Shown: one piece after another, positions 24,478 through 35,641 of the stretch
How the letters are laid out: each line of letters starts with the position of its first letter
Numbering within the stretch: position 1 is the stretch's first letter
Source of the DNA: Lunularia cruciata
Taxonomy: Eukaryota; Streptophyta; Marchantiopsida; Lunulariales; Lunulariaceae
Assembly (NCBI GenBank): GCA_948567375.1
Contig: OX419758.1
Span: 59,959,001-60,023,000 of the forward strand
Length of the DNA: 64,000 nt
Direction of reading: 5' to 3'
The notes under the pieces: model-generated
Told to the model about the DNA's origin: nothing
Database searches by the model: none
The model's input: the letters and a program-made list of their open reading frames with translations, nothing else
Translations under genes and position numbers: made by a program

Positions 24478-25934
24478 GTCCTTTTCCACCATGGCATTAT
24501 AAGATTCGTTCTGACCTTATAATATTATTGTGACCACGCATTGAGCTCTTCCTTTGCTGTATGATTGAATGTTAGTACAGAGCACTATGTGACAGTTCCT
24601 TGCGCATGCCTCCATGATGTTGAATTATAGACAAAAAGAAATCTAAACAATCTAAAATTCACCGGTGAGAAATTCTCATGCAATTTGAGCATGCTCTTTG
24701 TGAAGCTCATGCTCGCTACATCAAGTGGATCCTAGAGAGAATAGGAACTTGCACAGGAACCTCAACTGCAACAGGAAGTAGTGAAAATCGTATGAGCCCT
24801 TCCCTTCGTCGTCATTGGTGAAGGAACTTCAACGCCAAACGATGGATTCAATATGTGTGGGCGACAGCGTACTCTGCACTGATAGGTTGGAAGCAATTTG
24901 CTAAAAGCAGGATGGACATGCTGAACTAGTTGGTTACATATTTTCGCAGATATAACATGATTCTCATCCACGAAGGTCTGTGAAACTCGTCACGAAGTCT
25001 ACAATTCTGCTCCATGATGAGTTCAGTTGAGCCTCCAAGAGTCTTAAAATCTTTCTAATCTCACTTCACAGATACAGGGCAAGTTCACGCTAATCTCGGA
25101 TCTGTATTCCATGATGGATGGCTGTAGATACCTTTCCACTAGATTTTCCTTTATTTTAACTTTCTACCTCGACTACCAGCAGGTCGGATCAGATCAGCCT
25201 ATCAGCAGATTGCTCGAGTGAAGTGGATCAGAAGTAATTCAAGTATCGAAGAAAGTCCGTTGAAATTCACCAAATCAGCAAAGCGCAACGATTGTAGATA
25301 TTTCTCCTATTACAGAGCTCTCTAGAAATAGACAAGACTTCTTTGATCAGAAGGAGTAGAAGGAGAAATATCATAGGAAGAATATAGTACTGTAGAGGTA
25401 GAGGAAGAGCCCGCTCTTACGTGGCTTTTACTAGATTTCTGTATCAAGATACCGATACGTAAATTTTGAATTGTTGGAGGTGATGCCTTTTACAACTTCC
25501 TTGAGTGTTAGAAAAATAGGACCTTGCCAGGTAGAATGAATTACATGATGGACAAAATGCTGGACAGAACAAACTACATGCTCTTTCAACTTCAGTGAGT
25601 AGCAAGAAGGCATGCACAACAAGATGGAGCAGCCGCAGCAGAGCAAAGAAGCAACTACACTGGGCCTTGTCGGATGAGTATAACTAATTTCCAGACTGTT
25701 GTTTGAGTTTCAGTGCGTTTGAGTTCCTGTTTCCTTGGAGCTGGAGGAAGGTCACGAGCAGGGTAGCAGGTAAGCATGGTCATAGGCAGGTAGCAGGTAA
25801 GAATGCTCATAGGCAAAGACACGGGGGTTCAAAGGAGATCGCCAATAATAGCAGTAACGGGTTGGGATCCCAAGAGCAAGCCGGTTGCGGAATGCACTTG
25901 TGGTTCATCAAGAGTAAGGATTTCACCGCATCCT
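24478..25934. other. Low-copy DNA, no gene assigned
   Basis: I see no recognisable coding domain. A 27-28-bp tandem repeat (GTAGCAGGTAAG core) lies at 25773-25826. The short frames at 24762-24971 and 25703-25936 look like chance. Confidence 0.4.
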
Positions 25935-26055
25935 AAATTCTTGTAACCTGAGTTCTTGTGCTAAAAGTTCTTGTATCGAAAAATTCTTGTACCATAAATA
26001 CTTGTCCAGTTCTTCCATCGGAGAGTTCTTGTACTAATGGTTCTTGTCGGAGAGA
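25935..26055. repeat. Minisatellite with GTTCTTGTA core
   Basis: About seven imperfect copies of a 13-16-bp unit built on (A/G)TTCTTGTA are found in 120 bp. Confidence 0.75.
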
Positions 26056-26249
26056 GGTCGCATTCGGGAGGGCTCGTGTACCACATGTGATTGAGCTTAT
26101 AGAACGGTTTATCTCCTTTGGGACCATATAGGCTCCGGTCGCATCCGCTTTATGTTTTTTCACTTTTTGTTGGCTTTGTTCTTGGTTGTGTTCCTTATTT
26201 GGCATTAGTCTACGTTATGAATATATAATCTCCTAGTTATGTCTTGGGT

Positions 26250-26625
26250 TGTATCCCTTAGGTGTTGGGAGACCCCTCCACTTTCCTTCCATACAAGAAG
26301 TTAAACTTTGTCCAACACTCATTGATGACACTGAGGAATACAAAGTCAAACATATTCTCTAAAAACGCATCTATGGTACTCGCCATCCACATGGAGAATA
26401 TCTTGAACATTAAAAAGAGAACACATTGTATGAAGCAACATGGGAGCCAATAGTTAACTTGACCCATGCACCAATGTTAATGTAATCTTTTGAGCAACAA
26501 CTTTGCAATGAGTATATTGCGTCTTAAAAAGGGGAGGTTTGTAATACCATTAGCTAAATATATTATCTAGAGGTGGAAATTGACTTGGTAATATTTGGAT
26601 AATAATGTTATATATGAACCTACTT
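26250..26625 (+). mobile_element. Family A fragment: chromodomain end, polypurine tract, start of 3' LTR (A3, left part)
   Basis: 26270-26460 encodes a decayed chromodomain (DDTEEY ... EATWEP) matching the reverse complement of window positions 1-190. A polypurine tract (AAAAAGGGGAGG) at 26526-26537 is followed at 26540 by TGTAATACC, the family A LTR start. The LTR breaks off after about 85 bp against the truncated LTR of element B2. The far end of this LTR reappears at 42407-42457 beyond the nest. Confidence 0.85.
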
Positions 26626-29600
26626 GGAGTGCAAGTTAAGCTAGCCGAGAAGTTTTCCAAGTAGTTTCTTAGATGTTTCTAGAATATTCTAGGCTAATTT
26701 GGCCAATTCACTACTTCATTACACTTGACTAATTTCATTGCTTAACTCCATATTGTTACATATTCTCCCATTGCTAGTTGGTGATATACTCATTGCCATT
26801 GAAGTTTCAAACTCCTAGATGGCCTTTTGTGCATTCTAGATATGAGAAAGAGGCTCCCAAATGGCATCATGAAGGGGATACATTTCCAAAGGACCTAGTA
26901 CTCAATATGTTGTTGGCGGCTACGTTGAATATAGCAACATGCAAGGATACAATCAACTTCATACTCCTCATGATCGTTGATAGGGACGTAAGGAGGAAGG
27001 AGTTGGACAGAAGAAAAGGAAGAGGGATTAAGAAAAAAGGGTTTCAACATTGAAATGTGAAAGATAGGTAGATTTGCACATGAGAAGGCAAGGCAAATTG
27101 ATAAGCAATAGGAGAAATAATTTGGGTGACATCAAATGGACCTATCTAATAAGGAGCAAGTTTATAGACTTGGGTATCAAGTGGGAGGGGTAGGTTACTA
27201 GAAGAAAGCATGACCTTATCACCAATTTGAAAAGTGAGATCATGATAGTGTTGGTCTGCATATTGTTTTTGACAATTTTGAGCAACAAGAAGATGAGATT
27301 TGGCTTGTTGTAAAGATTGGGATATGGTGGTCAAGAAGGTGGAAGTATGGAGGATATGAGATGGAGGTGGAGCAAGAAGCAACAAGTGGATCTTTGACCA
27401 AAATTAAGGAAGAAGAGAGAGAATCCATTGCTTGCCTATTTGGAATTATTGTAAGCAAACTCAACAATTGCAAGACACTCATCCTAGTTGGTGTGGTGAA
27501 CATTGATGAAGGCACAAAGCATATCTTCCAAGGTACAATTTGTACATTTGATTTGCCCATTATTTTGAGGATGATAGGCTATGGAAAAAGCAAGCTTTGT
27601 GCCAAGTATCTAGAAGAATGCTTGCCAATTTTTTTCAATGAAACAGGGGTCACGATAAGAGATGAGTACATGAGGCATTCCATGATACTTGAAGACATTA
27701 TCAAAGTAGATCTGGGCCAATGTTGGAGCATCCATTGTGTCAAAGGTTGGTGCCAAATGGATTTGTTTACTAAGCTTATCCATAAACACCATGATTGTTG
27801 CATGACCTTGCTTTGTCTTGGGTAAGGATGTATGAGATCTAAGCTCATTTGTTAATATCAAGTAGATGGAATGGGGAGTGGTTGAAGGAGTCTACTTGGT
27901 TGTTGGCAGCTCTCACATGATCATAGAAACTCTTGAACATCTCATGCCATGTTGGGCCGCCACCATTGGCATTGGAGGTTACCCAAGGTCTTGTCCACAC
28001 CTATATGACCAGCAATTGGTAAATCATGGGCTTCTTGAAGGCACACAAATCAGAGATCACTCTTGGCTAGAACAAATATCCAGTCCTCATGGAATAGAAG
28101 GCCTTCCTGAAGGAGAAGGTGTTGTACTCCTTGTTGCATGTTGCAAGATGACTTTGTATCATTTGAAAGAAGGGATCTTGTTGTAGAGTTGTCCTAAAGT
28201 CAATTTGGACCTTAGAGTTGACTGACACTATCATAATTTCCATCATGATGAAAGGAAGAGATTTAAAATCAGGTCATTATGATAGTGTATCAAGGATGAC
28301 ATGGAACCAACCAATTTTGTATTCAAGTTTGATATCAAAAAATTAGATTTGTTCCTCTCATCAATTATGTTGACTCTTCAAGTGTTCCAAATGAATGTTT
28401 GCAACAAGGGTTTGTGATTGGTTTGCATAATCACTTTTTTCTCCAAGAGACAATGCTTCCATACCTTAGTGGCATATACCATTGCTAGTTGTTTCCAATC
28501 TCATGTAGAGTGATCCTTTTCTATGGTGTTTAATCAATGAGACACAAAGGCAATGGGATGTAATCCATTTGGGAATTCTTGCTACAACACAACTCCAACG
28601 GCAAAGTTAGAAGCATTGAAATCAACCACACAAGGTAGTTAAGGGTCATATGGTTGAAGAATGGGTCTTGAAGACACCATATGTTTCAGATTTTGGAATG
28701 CTTCTTCATGCTTGGTGGTCCATTGAAAACTTGAGTTCTTCCTGAAGAGGTCGGTCAATGGTTTTGCCACATGCACATAATAGTAGATGAACCGTTGGTA
28801 AAAATTGGCCAATCCATTATATGCTCATACTTCTATATCATCCTGTAGACTAGGCCAATCAATAATGACCTTAATTTTCTCCTCTTCCATTTTGATCCCC
28901 TCCAATGAGATCTTGTGACCCAAGAAGGTAACTTCCTTTTACCAAAGGCACATTTTGACTTCTTGCAATAAAACTTCCACACACATAGTCATCTTAGGAT
29001 TTTTGGTACATGATTTTTGTGTCATGCCTTCATCTTGCTATAGATTAAATATCATCCAAGAACACCACCATGTACCAATCCAATAGTCTGTCCAACACCT
29101 GATTCATATGATCCATGAAGATTGTTGGAGTATTAGTGAGCCCAAAAGGTAGAACTCTCCATTCAAAATACCTATATCTTATGTGAAAGGCAGTCTTTTG
29201 CATATCGTCTCTATCCATCTCTATCAATGGAGATTTGCCAATAGTCACTTCAAAGATCCAACTTGGAGAAGTATCATGCTCCACTCAATTGACAAGCAAG
29301 TCATCAATTCTAGGGAAGGGATATGCATTCTTCACTATTTGTTTATTGAGCCCATAGTAATCAATAGAGAAATGAAGTCCTCTATCCTTCTTTGGAACAA
29401 ATAGTACCGGTGCTCTCCAAGGAGATGTATTATAGCGTATGAAATCCTTCTCCCAACAACTCTGGAAGTGTTGTTTGCAACTCCTCCAATTCCTTTGGTG
29501 AGAGCCAATAGATTGGTCTACTCACTGGAGTACTCTTTGGCAATAACTCAATCTTGAAGGGTATACCATGATTGAAGAGTAATCCCTTTTGGTAGATCAT

Positions 29601-30245
29601 CCAAAAACATATCCACAAACGCTTGAACTATTTGATCAACCATTGCTTGATGAGACTTTTGACCCTCCTCAAATTCTCCTTGTGCAATTGGCTTGATCCA
29701 CATTGCCAAAATAGACTTATCTTCCTACAAAGCTTGCTTTATGGTTGCTTTATTGACAAACTTCCCATCTTGGGACTTATCTTCCTTCAAAGCTTGCTTT
29801 CATGTCAAAATTCCCATCTTGGGACCGACTATTCTTAGGTGTCTTACTCAAAGGTGCCAAACAACCTAACCAAATTTCCTACGTTGGTGTTGTACTTCAA
29901 TTTATCATTGGGTCCAATCAAATTGAACCTTATGACATTCAAACCAAGGCAAACCCAAAATGACATTATAGTGTAGAAGGCACCACTACAAACCTCATAC
30001 ACTCCAAATACTCTATCACAATCTTGAATGTAGCAAGATATGAAGTACGGAATGTAGAACCTTTTATTGTTTGCCATCATCAATCCGCTTCCAATTACTA
30101 GCTTGATAGTAATACATAAATCCTCTACTAATTATGGACATGCAATTCTTTGAACTTCCAAGTCAACCAAAATCCTACAACTATGATCATTTATTATACC
30201 TTGCAAGTGAAAAAATTTGCATAGATCTAGCCTTTGATCCCATTA
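26626..30245 (-). mobile_element. Family B Ty3/gypsy element B2, left part (outer host of the nest)
   Basis: Minus-strand element. Its 3' LTR is truncated to 26626-26761 (ends ATTGTTACA) and keeps the heat-shock element TTCTAGAATATTC at 26677-26689. The complement of a polypurine tract follows. Decayed chromodomain/integrase (26800-28190), RNase H, RT (28900-29400; MVVFLDDI survives) and protease (29844-30230) come next. The sequence stops at 30245, where element C is inserted, and resumes at 41596. Missing LTR DNA at the left shows a deletion that also removed most of the family A LTR. Confidence 0.9.
26780..30240 (-). pseudogene. pol: Decayed pol of B2
   Basis: It matches the pol of B1 (35576-39273) domain by domain. 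The integrase catalytic region is at 27579-27861, the integrase C-terminal half and tether at 27146-27560, and RT at 29045-29618. The protease/RT linker and protease remnants lie up to 30240. Every domain contains stops or indels. Unlike B1 and C, the codon after GLNK in RT is still CAA rather than a stop, so that nonsense change arose separately in the other copies. Confidence 0.88.
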
Positions 30246-30690
30246 TGTAACAATATGGAGTTTAATGACAAAGTTAGTCAAGGCTAACAAAGTAGTGAAT
30301 GGGCAAATTAGCCTAGAATATCCTAGAAGTATGTAGGAAGCTTCTTGGGAAGCTTCCTACTAGCTTAGCTTGTACTCCAAGTAAGTAGTTTCTAGAATGA
30401 AGCTTCTAGAAGCTTCCAACTAACTTAGCTTGCACACCAAGTAGACGGCTTCAAGAAGAAAGTTTCTTGAGAAACTTAGTGGTTAACTTGGCTTGCACTC
30501 CAAAAAATAGCTCAAGGAAGTTTCTTGAAAAGCTTCTCAAGAGCCTTGTATACTCCCTATAAATACAAGAGCCAAAGCTCATGCTAGGCATTTGGAGTTT
30601 CTCTCGTTCAAGTGTCCCAATGTGAACTTCCATTCTCCTATTTTTCTCCTCGGTCTTGGACTTTTACATTAGTATCAGAGTAAGATTGGG

Positions 30691-30909
30691 ATGAATGGAA
30701 GTTATGGAACACCAAATCCACTTTTGCCAAACCATTGGGATTTTTGTGTCCAAGAACTACTACCCAAGTATCATTTCACACAATTCATCACTTCATACTT
30801 TGGACATGATTTTTTGCATATGATCACCTTGTTTGAGGAACCCTTGATGCTTCTAGTTGTAACTTATGGAGAACGATGGACGTGTTGCATCTATGTGTTA
30901 ATAAATTAG
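30691..30909 (+). CDS. Leader small ORF (pre-gag) of element C
   Basis: This 72-codon open frame lies between the primer-binding site and gag. It aligns residue for residue with the leader ORF of B1 (40192-40407), with one extra codon. It starts with a Pro/Asn-rich segment (PNPL-PNHWDF), has an FGHDF motif in the middle and a hydrophobic/aromatic tail (VVTYGERW ... IYVLIN). The stop TAG is followed by exactly 33 nt before the gag ATG at 30943, the same spacing and frame as in B1. The frame is open although gag and pol of this copy are full of stops. I do not recognise the family. A basic accessory protein, or an ORF acting on gag translation, are both possible. Confidence 0.6.
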   Translation: MNGSYGTPNPLLPNHWDFCVQELLPKYHFTQFITSYFGHDFLHMITLFEEPLMLLVVTYGERWTCCIYVLIN

Positions 30910-30942
30910 ATAAATTGGGGATAATGTGATAGAATAGAAGCC

Positions 30943-33900
30943 ATGGTAGTGATGCCCAAAGTTATCCTTGCTATGTAGCAACAAATCGAGCACCTTACTT
31001 GATTGTTAGATGAATGAGACTATCATAGACAAAGCAAGTAGAGAGAGCACCAATACAAGAAGGAGAAGAGAAAATCCAATTTCCAAAGCCTAAGGTGTTT
31101 GAAGGCAAAAACATTTTGGGTGTAGTGGAAAATTTTGATTGTGAACGTTACTTTGAAGCAATAAACCTTCATGATGAATGAAGACAAATTCTATTGGCCT
31201 CAAGCCAATTGGATAGAGTGGCTAAATTATGGTGGTGATTCAGAGTGGGACAAGCTGAGTTGTATTTTGTTACACCAATCTTGACATAGGAAGAATTCAA
31301 GAGTGCAATAATTGGATGGTTCCAAGCTATAAATGCCACACAGGCCACATGAGATAAGTTGGCAAAATTGAAGTAGATTGGCTTGGTAAAAAGCTATATC
31401 ACTCAATTCTAGAACAACATTATGCAAATTCTAGATATACTAGATTGAGAAGCTCTAGATCGGTTTGTGAGAGGCTTGAAATCTCACGCCAAATTGGAAG
31501 TGACTATGCATGAGCTCAAAGACTTGGAAGAAGCCATGTAGTTGGCTAAATGCTTTGATTCTTTGGTTGTGACAACTTGGTCTCGACCTCGACCTTCCCC
31601 AAACCCACCCACACACTACACACAAGTGGAGGAGCCAATACCAATGGAAATGTCATCCAACAAAGACCACTTGGCACAATAGATCGTGAAATATTATGAC
31701 AAAATGGTGGATGTTTCCATTGCCACCAAATTGAACACCGCATTACAAAGTGTCCACTCAAGAGGGAAACCTTGCCCAAATAGTTTAGTTTACCCAAATG
31801 GGATTGGTGGAGCGGAATGATCAGGGAAACGAGGAATCATAGTAGGAGATTTTGAGTCACCTAATGGGAACTTGATTAGTTTCAATGGGATTGAAGGCTT
31901 GACCTATGCAAGTTTGCTTCACTTGCAAGGTATGATATCTAATCATGGTTGTAGGATTTTGATTGATTTTAGAAGTTCAGAGAATTACATGTTTATACAA
32001 TTAGCAAAGGAATTGAGTATTCCTATCAAGCCAATAATTGGAAGCAGATTGATGATGGCGGATGGTAGAAAGAGTTCTACATTCCATACCTTGCATCCTA
32101 TGACCTTCAAGCTTGGGAAGGAGTATTTGGAGTGTATGAGGTTTGTAGTGGCACCTCTACATTATGATGTCATTCTAGGACTACCTTGGCTTGAACGTCA
32201 TAAGGTTCAATTTGATTGGACCCGACAACAAATTCAAGTACAACACCAAGGTAAGAATTTCTGATTAGGTTGTTTGGCACCTTTGAGTAAGACACCTAAA
32301 GATAGTCAATCCCAAGATTGGAATTTTGGAAGGAAAGCAGCCATAGAGCATGCTTTGGAAGTAGAGAAGCTCTAAGATGGGAAGTTTATAAAGAAAGCAA
32401 CCATAGAGAAATTTTTTTAAGGAAGAGAAGTCCTAAGATGAGAAGTTTGTTGGCAAAGTCATGAAGCCATAGAGCAAGCCATGAAGTCCTAGATAAGTCA
32501 CTAGATGGGAAGTTTGTGAGTGAAGCAACTATAGATCAAGCTTTGGAGGAAGATAAGTATATTTTTGCAATGTAGATCAAGCCGACTACACAAGGAGAAT
32601 TTGAGGAGAGTTAGGGGCCTCATCGAGCAATGGTTGATCATATAGTTCAAGAGTTTGTGGATGTGTTTCCAGATGATCTGCCAAAGAGATTACCCTCTGA
32701 TTGTGGTATGCCCTTCAAGATTGAGTTAGTACCAAGAAGTACTCTAGTGAGACCAATCTATCGGCTCTCACCAAAGGAGTTGGAGGAGTTGTGAACAACA
32801 CTTATGGAGTTATTGGAGAAGGATTTCATACAACATAGTACATCTCCTTGGGAAGCACCAATACTATTCATTCCAAAGAAGGATGGAGGACTTCATTTTT
32901 GTATTGATTATCATGGACTCAATAAATAGACAGTGAAGAATGCATACCTTTTGTCTCAAATTGATGACTTTCTTGATCAATTGAGTGGAGTACGATACTT
33001 CTCCAAGTTGGATCTTTGTAGCAACTACTCGGAAATCCCCACTGATAAGGAGGATGTGCAAAAGATTACCTTTTACACAAGGTATAAATTTTTTGAGTGG
33101 AGAGTTCTGCCTTTTGGGCTTGCTAATGCTCCAATAGTCTTCTTGGATCAGATGCATTGGGTGTTGGATGAACTGTTGGATTGGTACATGGTGGTGTTCT
33201 TGGAAGATATCTTAATCTATAGCAAGATAGAGGTAGAACATGTGAATCACATGCAAGAAGTCCTAAGACAACTATGACAATAGAAATTTTATTGCAAGAA
33301 GTCAAAGTATGCCTTTTAGCAAAAGAAAGTTACCTTCTTGGGTCACAAGATCTCATTGGAGGGGATCAAGATGGAAGAGGAGAAAATCAAAGCCATCACT
33401 GATTGGCCTACTCCAAAGGATGCTACTGAAGTACAAGCATTTAATGGATTTGCTGGTTCTTACCGACGATTCATCCATTACTATGTTCATGTTGCCGCAC
33501 CGTTGATCGATCTCTTGGGGAAAACTTAAGCTTTCAATGGACCAATAAGCACAAAGAAGCATTCAAGGAGTTGAAACATATGGTTTCTTCAAGATCAATT
33601 CTTCAACCATATGATCAACTACCATGGGTGGTTGATTTTGATGCTTTGAACTTTGCAATTGGAGCTATGTTGCTACAAGAATTCACATATGGATTACATC
33701 CTATTGCCTTTATGTCTCATAGACTAAATATAGTAGAAAGGAATTACTATACTTGAGATCAAGAACAACTATCAATGGTATATGCCACCAAGTTATGGAG
33801 GCATTATCTCTTGGGGAAAAAAGTGGTCATGCAAACTGATCACAAGCCCTTGTTGCAACCTTATATTTTTAGAACACATGAAGAGTCAACATCATCAATA

Positions 33901-35217
33901 GGAGGAACAACTACAGTTGTTTGACATCAAACTTGAGTACAAACTCGATTGGTTCCATGTCATCCTTTATGCCCTATCATGACAACCTGATTTGAAGTCT
34001 CTTCCTTATATCACAGCTTGCAATTATCACGGTATCAATCAACTCCAAGGTCCAAATTGAATTTAAGACAACTCTACAACAAGATCCATTCTTTCATATG
34101 GTACAAGGGCGTGTTGCAACTAGTAACAAGGAATACAACACCTTCTCCTTCAAGGAAGGCCTTCCATTCCATGAGGACCAAATCTATGTTCTAGCCAAGG
34201 GTGACCTCCAACTTGTACGCCTCCAAGAAGCCTATGACTTGTCAATTTTTGGTCACATGGGCGTAGACAAGACCTTGGGTACTCTCCAACGCCAATGGTG
34301 GTGGCCCAATGTGACACAAGATGTTCAAGAGTTTGTCCAATCATGAGAGAGATACCAATGCAATAAGGCTAGCTACCAGAAACTGAGTAGACTCCTTCAA
34401 CCACTTCCCATTCCATCTGCTCCATGGGAACATGTGAGCTTGGATCTCATCACATCCTTGCCCAAGACAAAGAAAGGCCACATGGTGATTGTGGTGTTTG
34501 TGGATAAGCTTAATAAGAAAATCCACTTGGCACCAACCTTTGATATCGTGGCTCCAACATTAGCATAGCTCTACTTTTACAATGTCTTTAAGCATCATGG
34601 GATACCATGTGTACTCATCTCTGACCGTGATCCTCGATTCATTGGAAAGTTTTAGGAAACATTCTTCTAAATACTTGGCACCAAGCTTGTTTCTACATAG
34701 CCTATCATCCTCAAATTGATGGACAAATTGAACATGAAAATTGCACCTTGGAGGATATGTTTTGTGCCTTTGTCAAGGTTCACCACACCAATTAGGATGA
34801 ATGTCTTGCAATTGCGAAGTTTGCATACAATAACTCCAAACATGCGAGCACCAGATTCTCTCATTTCTTTCTCAATTTTGGCCAAGATCCACTTGTTCTA
34901 GATTCCCTTCTTGCTCCTCTTCCATATCATGTCACTCATACTTCAACCTTCTTGACCACCATATCCTAATCCCTCCAACAAGCCAAGTCTCATCTCCTTG
35001 TTGCTCAAAATTGTCAGAAACAATATGCGGACCACCATTGTCGTGATCTCACCTTTCAAGTTGATGACAAAGTCATGCTCTCCTTTAGTAACCTATCCCT
35101 CCCACTTGATACCCAAGTTCATAAACTCACCCTAATTGGATAGGACCCTTTGATGTCACCCAGAGCATCTCTCTTGTTGCTTATCAACTTGCCTTGCCTT
35201 GTCATATGCACATCCAC
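30943..35217 (+). pseudogene. Decayed gag-pol of element C
   Basis: Gag runs from ATG 30943 to about 31840 with several stops. The slippery heptamer GGGAAAC is kept at 31824-31830 and pol continues in the -1 frame. Protease is at 31872-32264 (LIDF-SSEN), then RT (32640-33270; active-site box reads FLED instead of FLDD) and RNase H (33300-34000). The integrase zinc region is at 34190-34360 and its core at 34430-34900. The chromodomain lies beyond the B1 insertion at 40930-41140. Stops interrupt all domains, including a TAG right after GLNK in RT. Confidence 0.9.
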
Positions 35218-35641
35218 TGTAAAAGACCAAAACCGAGGAGAGAAATAGGAGAATGGAAGCTCACATTGGGACACTTGAATGAGGGAAAACTCCGAATGCC
35301 TAGCATGAGCTTCGGCCTTGGTATTTATAGGTAGCATACAAGACCCTTGAAGCTTTCTCAAGAAGTTTCCTTGAGCCGCTTTCTTGGAGTGCAAGCCAAG
35401 TTAACTAGGAAGCTTCTCAAGAAGCTTCCTTCTAGAAGCCGCCTACTTGGCGTGCAAGCTAAGCTAGTTAGAAGCTTCTAGAAGCTTCCTTCTAGAAGCT
35501 ACCTGCTTAGGGCGCAAGTTAACTAGTTGGGAAGCTTCCTAAGAAGCTTCTTAGATGCTTCTAGAATATTCTAGGCTATTTTGTCTTATTCTCTACTTCG
35601 TAAGCCTGACTAACTTTGTCACTAAACTCCATATTGTTACA
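35218..35641 (-). repeat. 3' LTR of B1
   Basis: It starts TGTAAAAG and ends TTGTTACA on the plus strand. It carries the TATA box complement at 35322-35329. It equals the 5' LTR except at two sites. The pol frame reads 66 nt into it before its stop. Confidence 0.96.
35409..35571 (-). promoter_or_regulatory. Heat-shock element array in the B1 3' LTR
   Basis: Perfect alternating GAAnnTTC units occur here: GAAGCTTCTAGAAGCTTC at 35471-35488 (four units in phase), TTCTAGAATATTC at 35559-35571 (three units) and further GAAGCTTC pairs at 35409-35440 and 35531-35552. They lie 80-240 bp upstream of the TATA box (35322-35329) in element orientation. HSF trimers bind nGAAnnTTCnnGAAn, so heat induction is the natural inference. 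Confidence 0.75.

Larger units (their letters stand above)
30246..35217 (+). mobile_element. Family B Ty3/gypsy element C, left part
   Basis: Plus-strand element inserted into B2. The 5' LTR is 30246-30668 (TGTAACAATATGG to CTTTTACA), with a primer-binding site TAGTATCAGAG at 30670. The leader ORF, gag and pol follow to 35217, where B1 is inserted. C resumes at 40854 and ends at 41595. Flanks CATTA (30241-30245) and CATTG (41596-41600) are the target duplication with one mismatch, and B2 coding continues across them. The LTR has a TATAAATA box near 30560 and degenerate heat-shock elements. Confidence 0.93.

Noticed and set aside
25935-26055. Short regular repeats that could suggest a CRISPR array
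   Set aside because: Units are 13-16 bp and degenerate with no spacers of constant length, and the genome is eukaryotic; it is a minisatellite.
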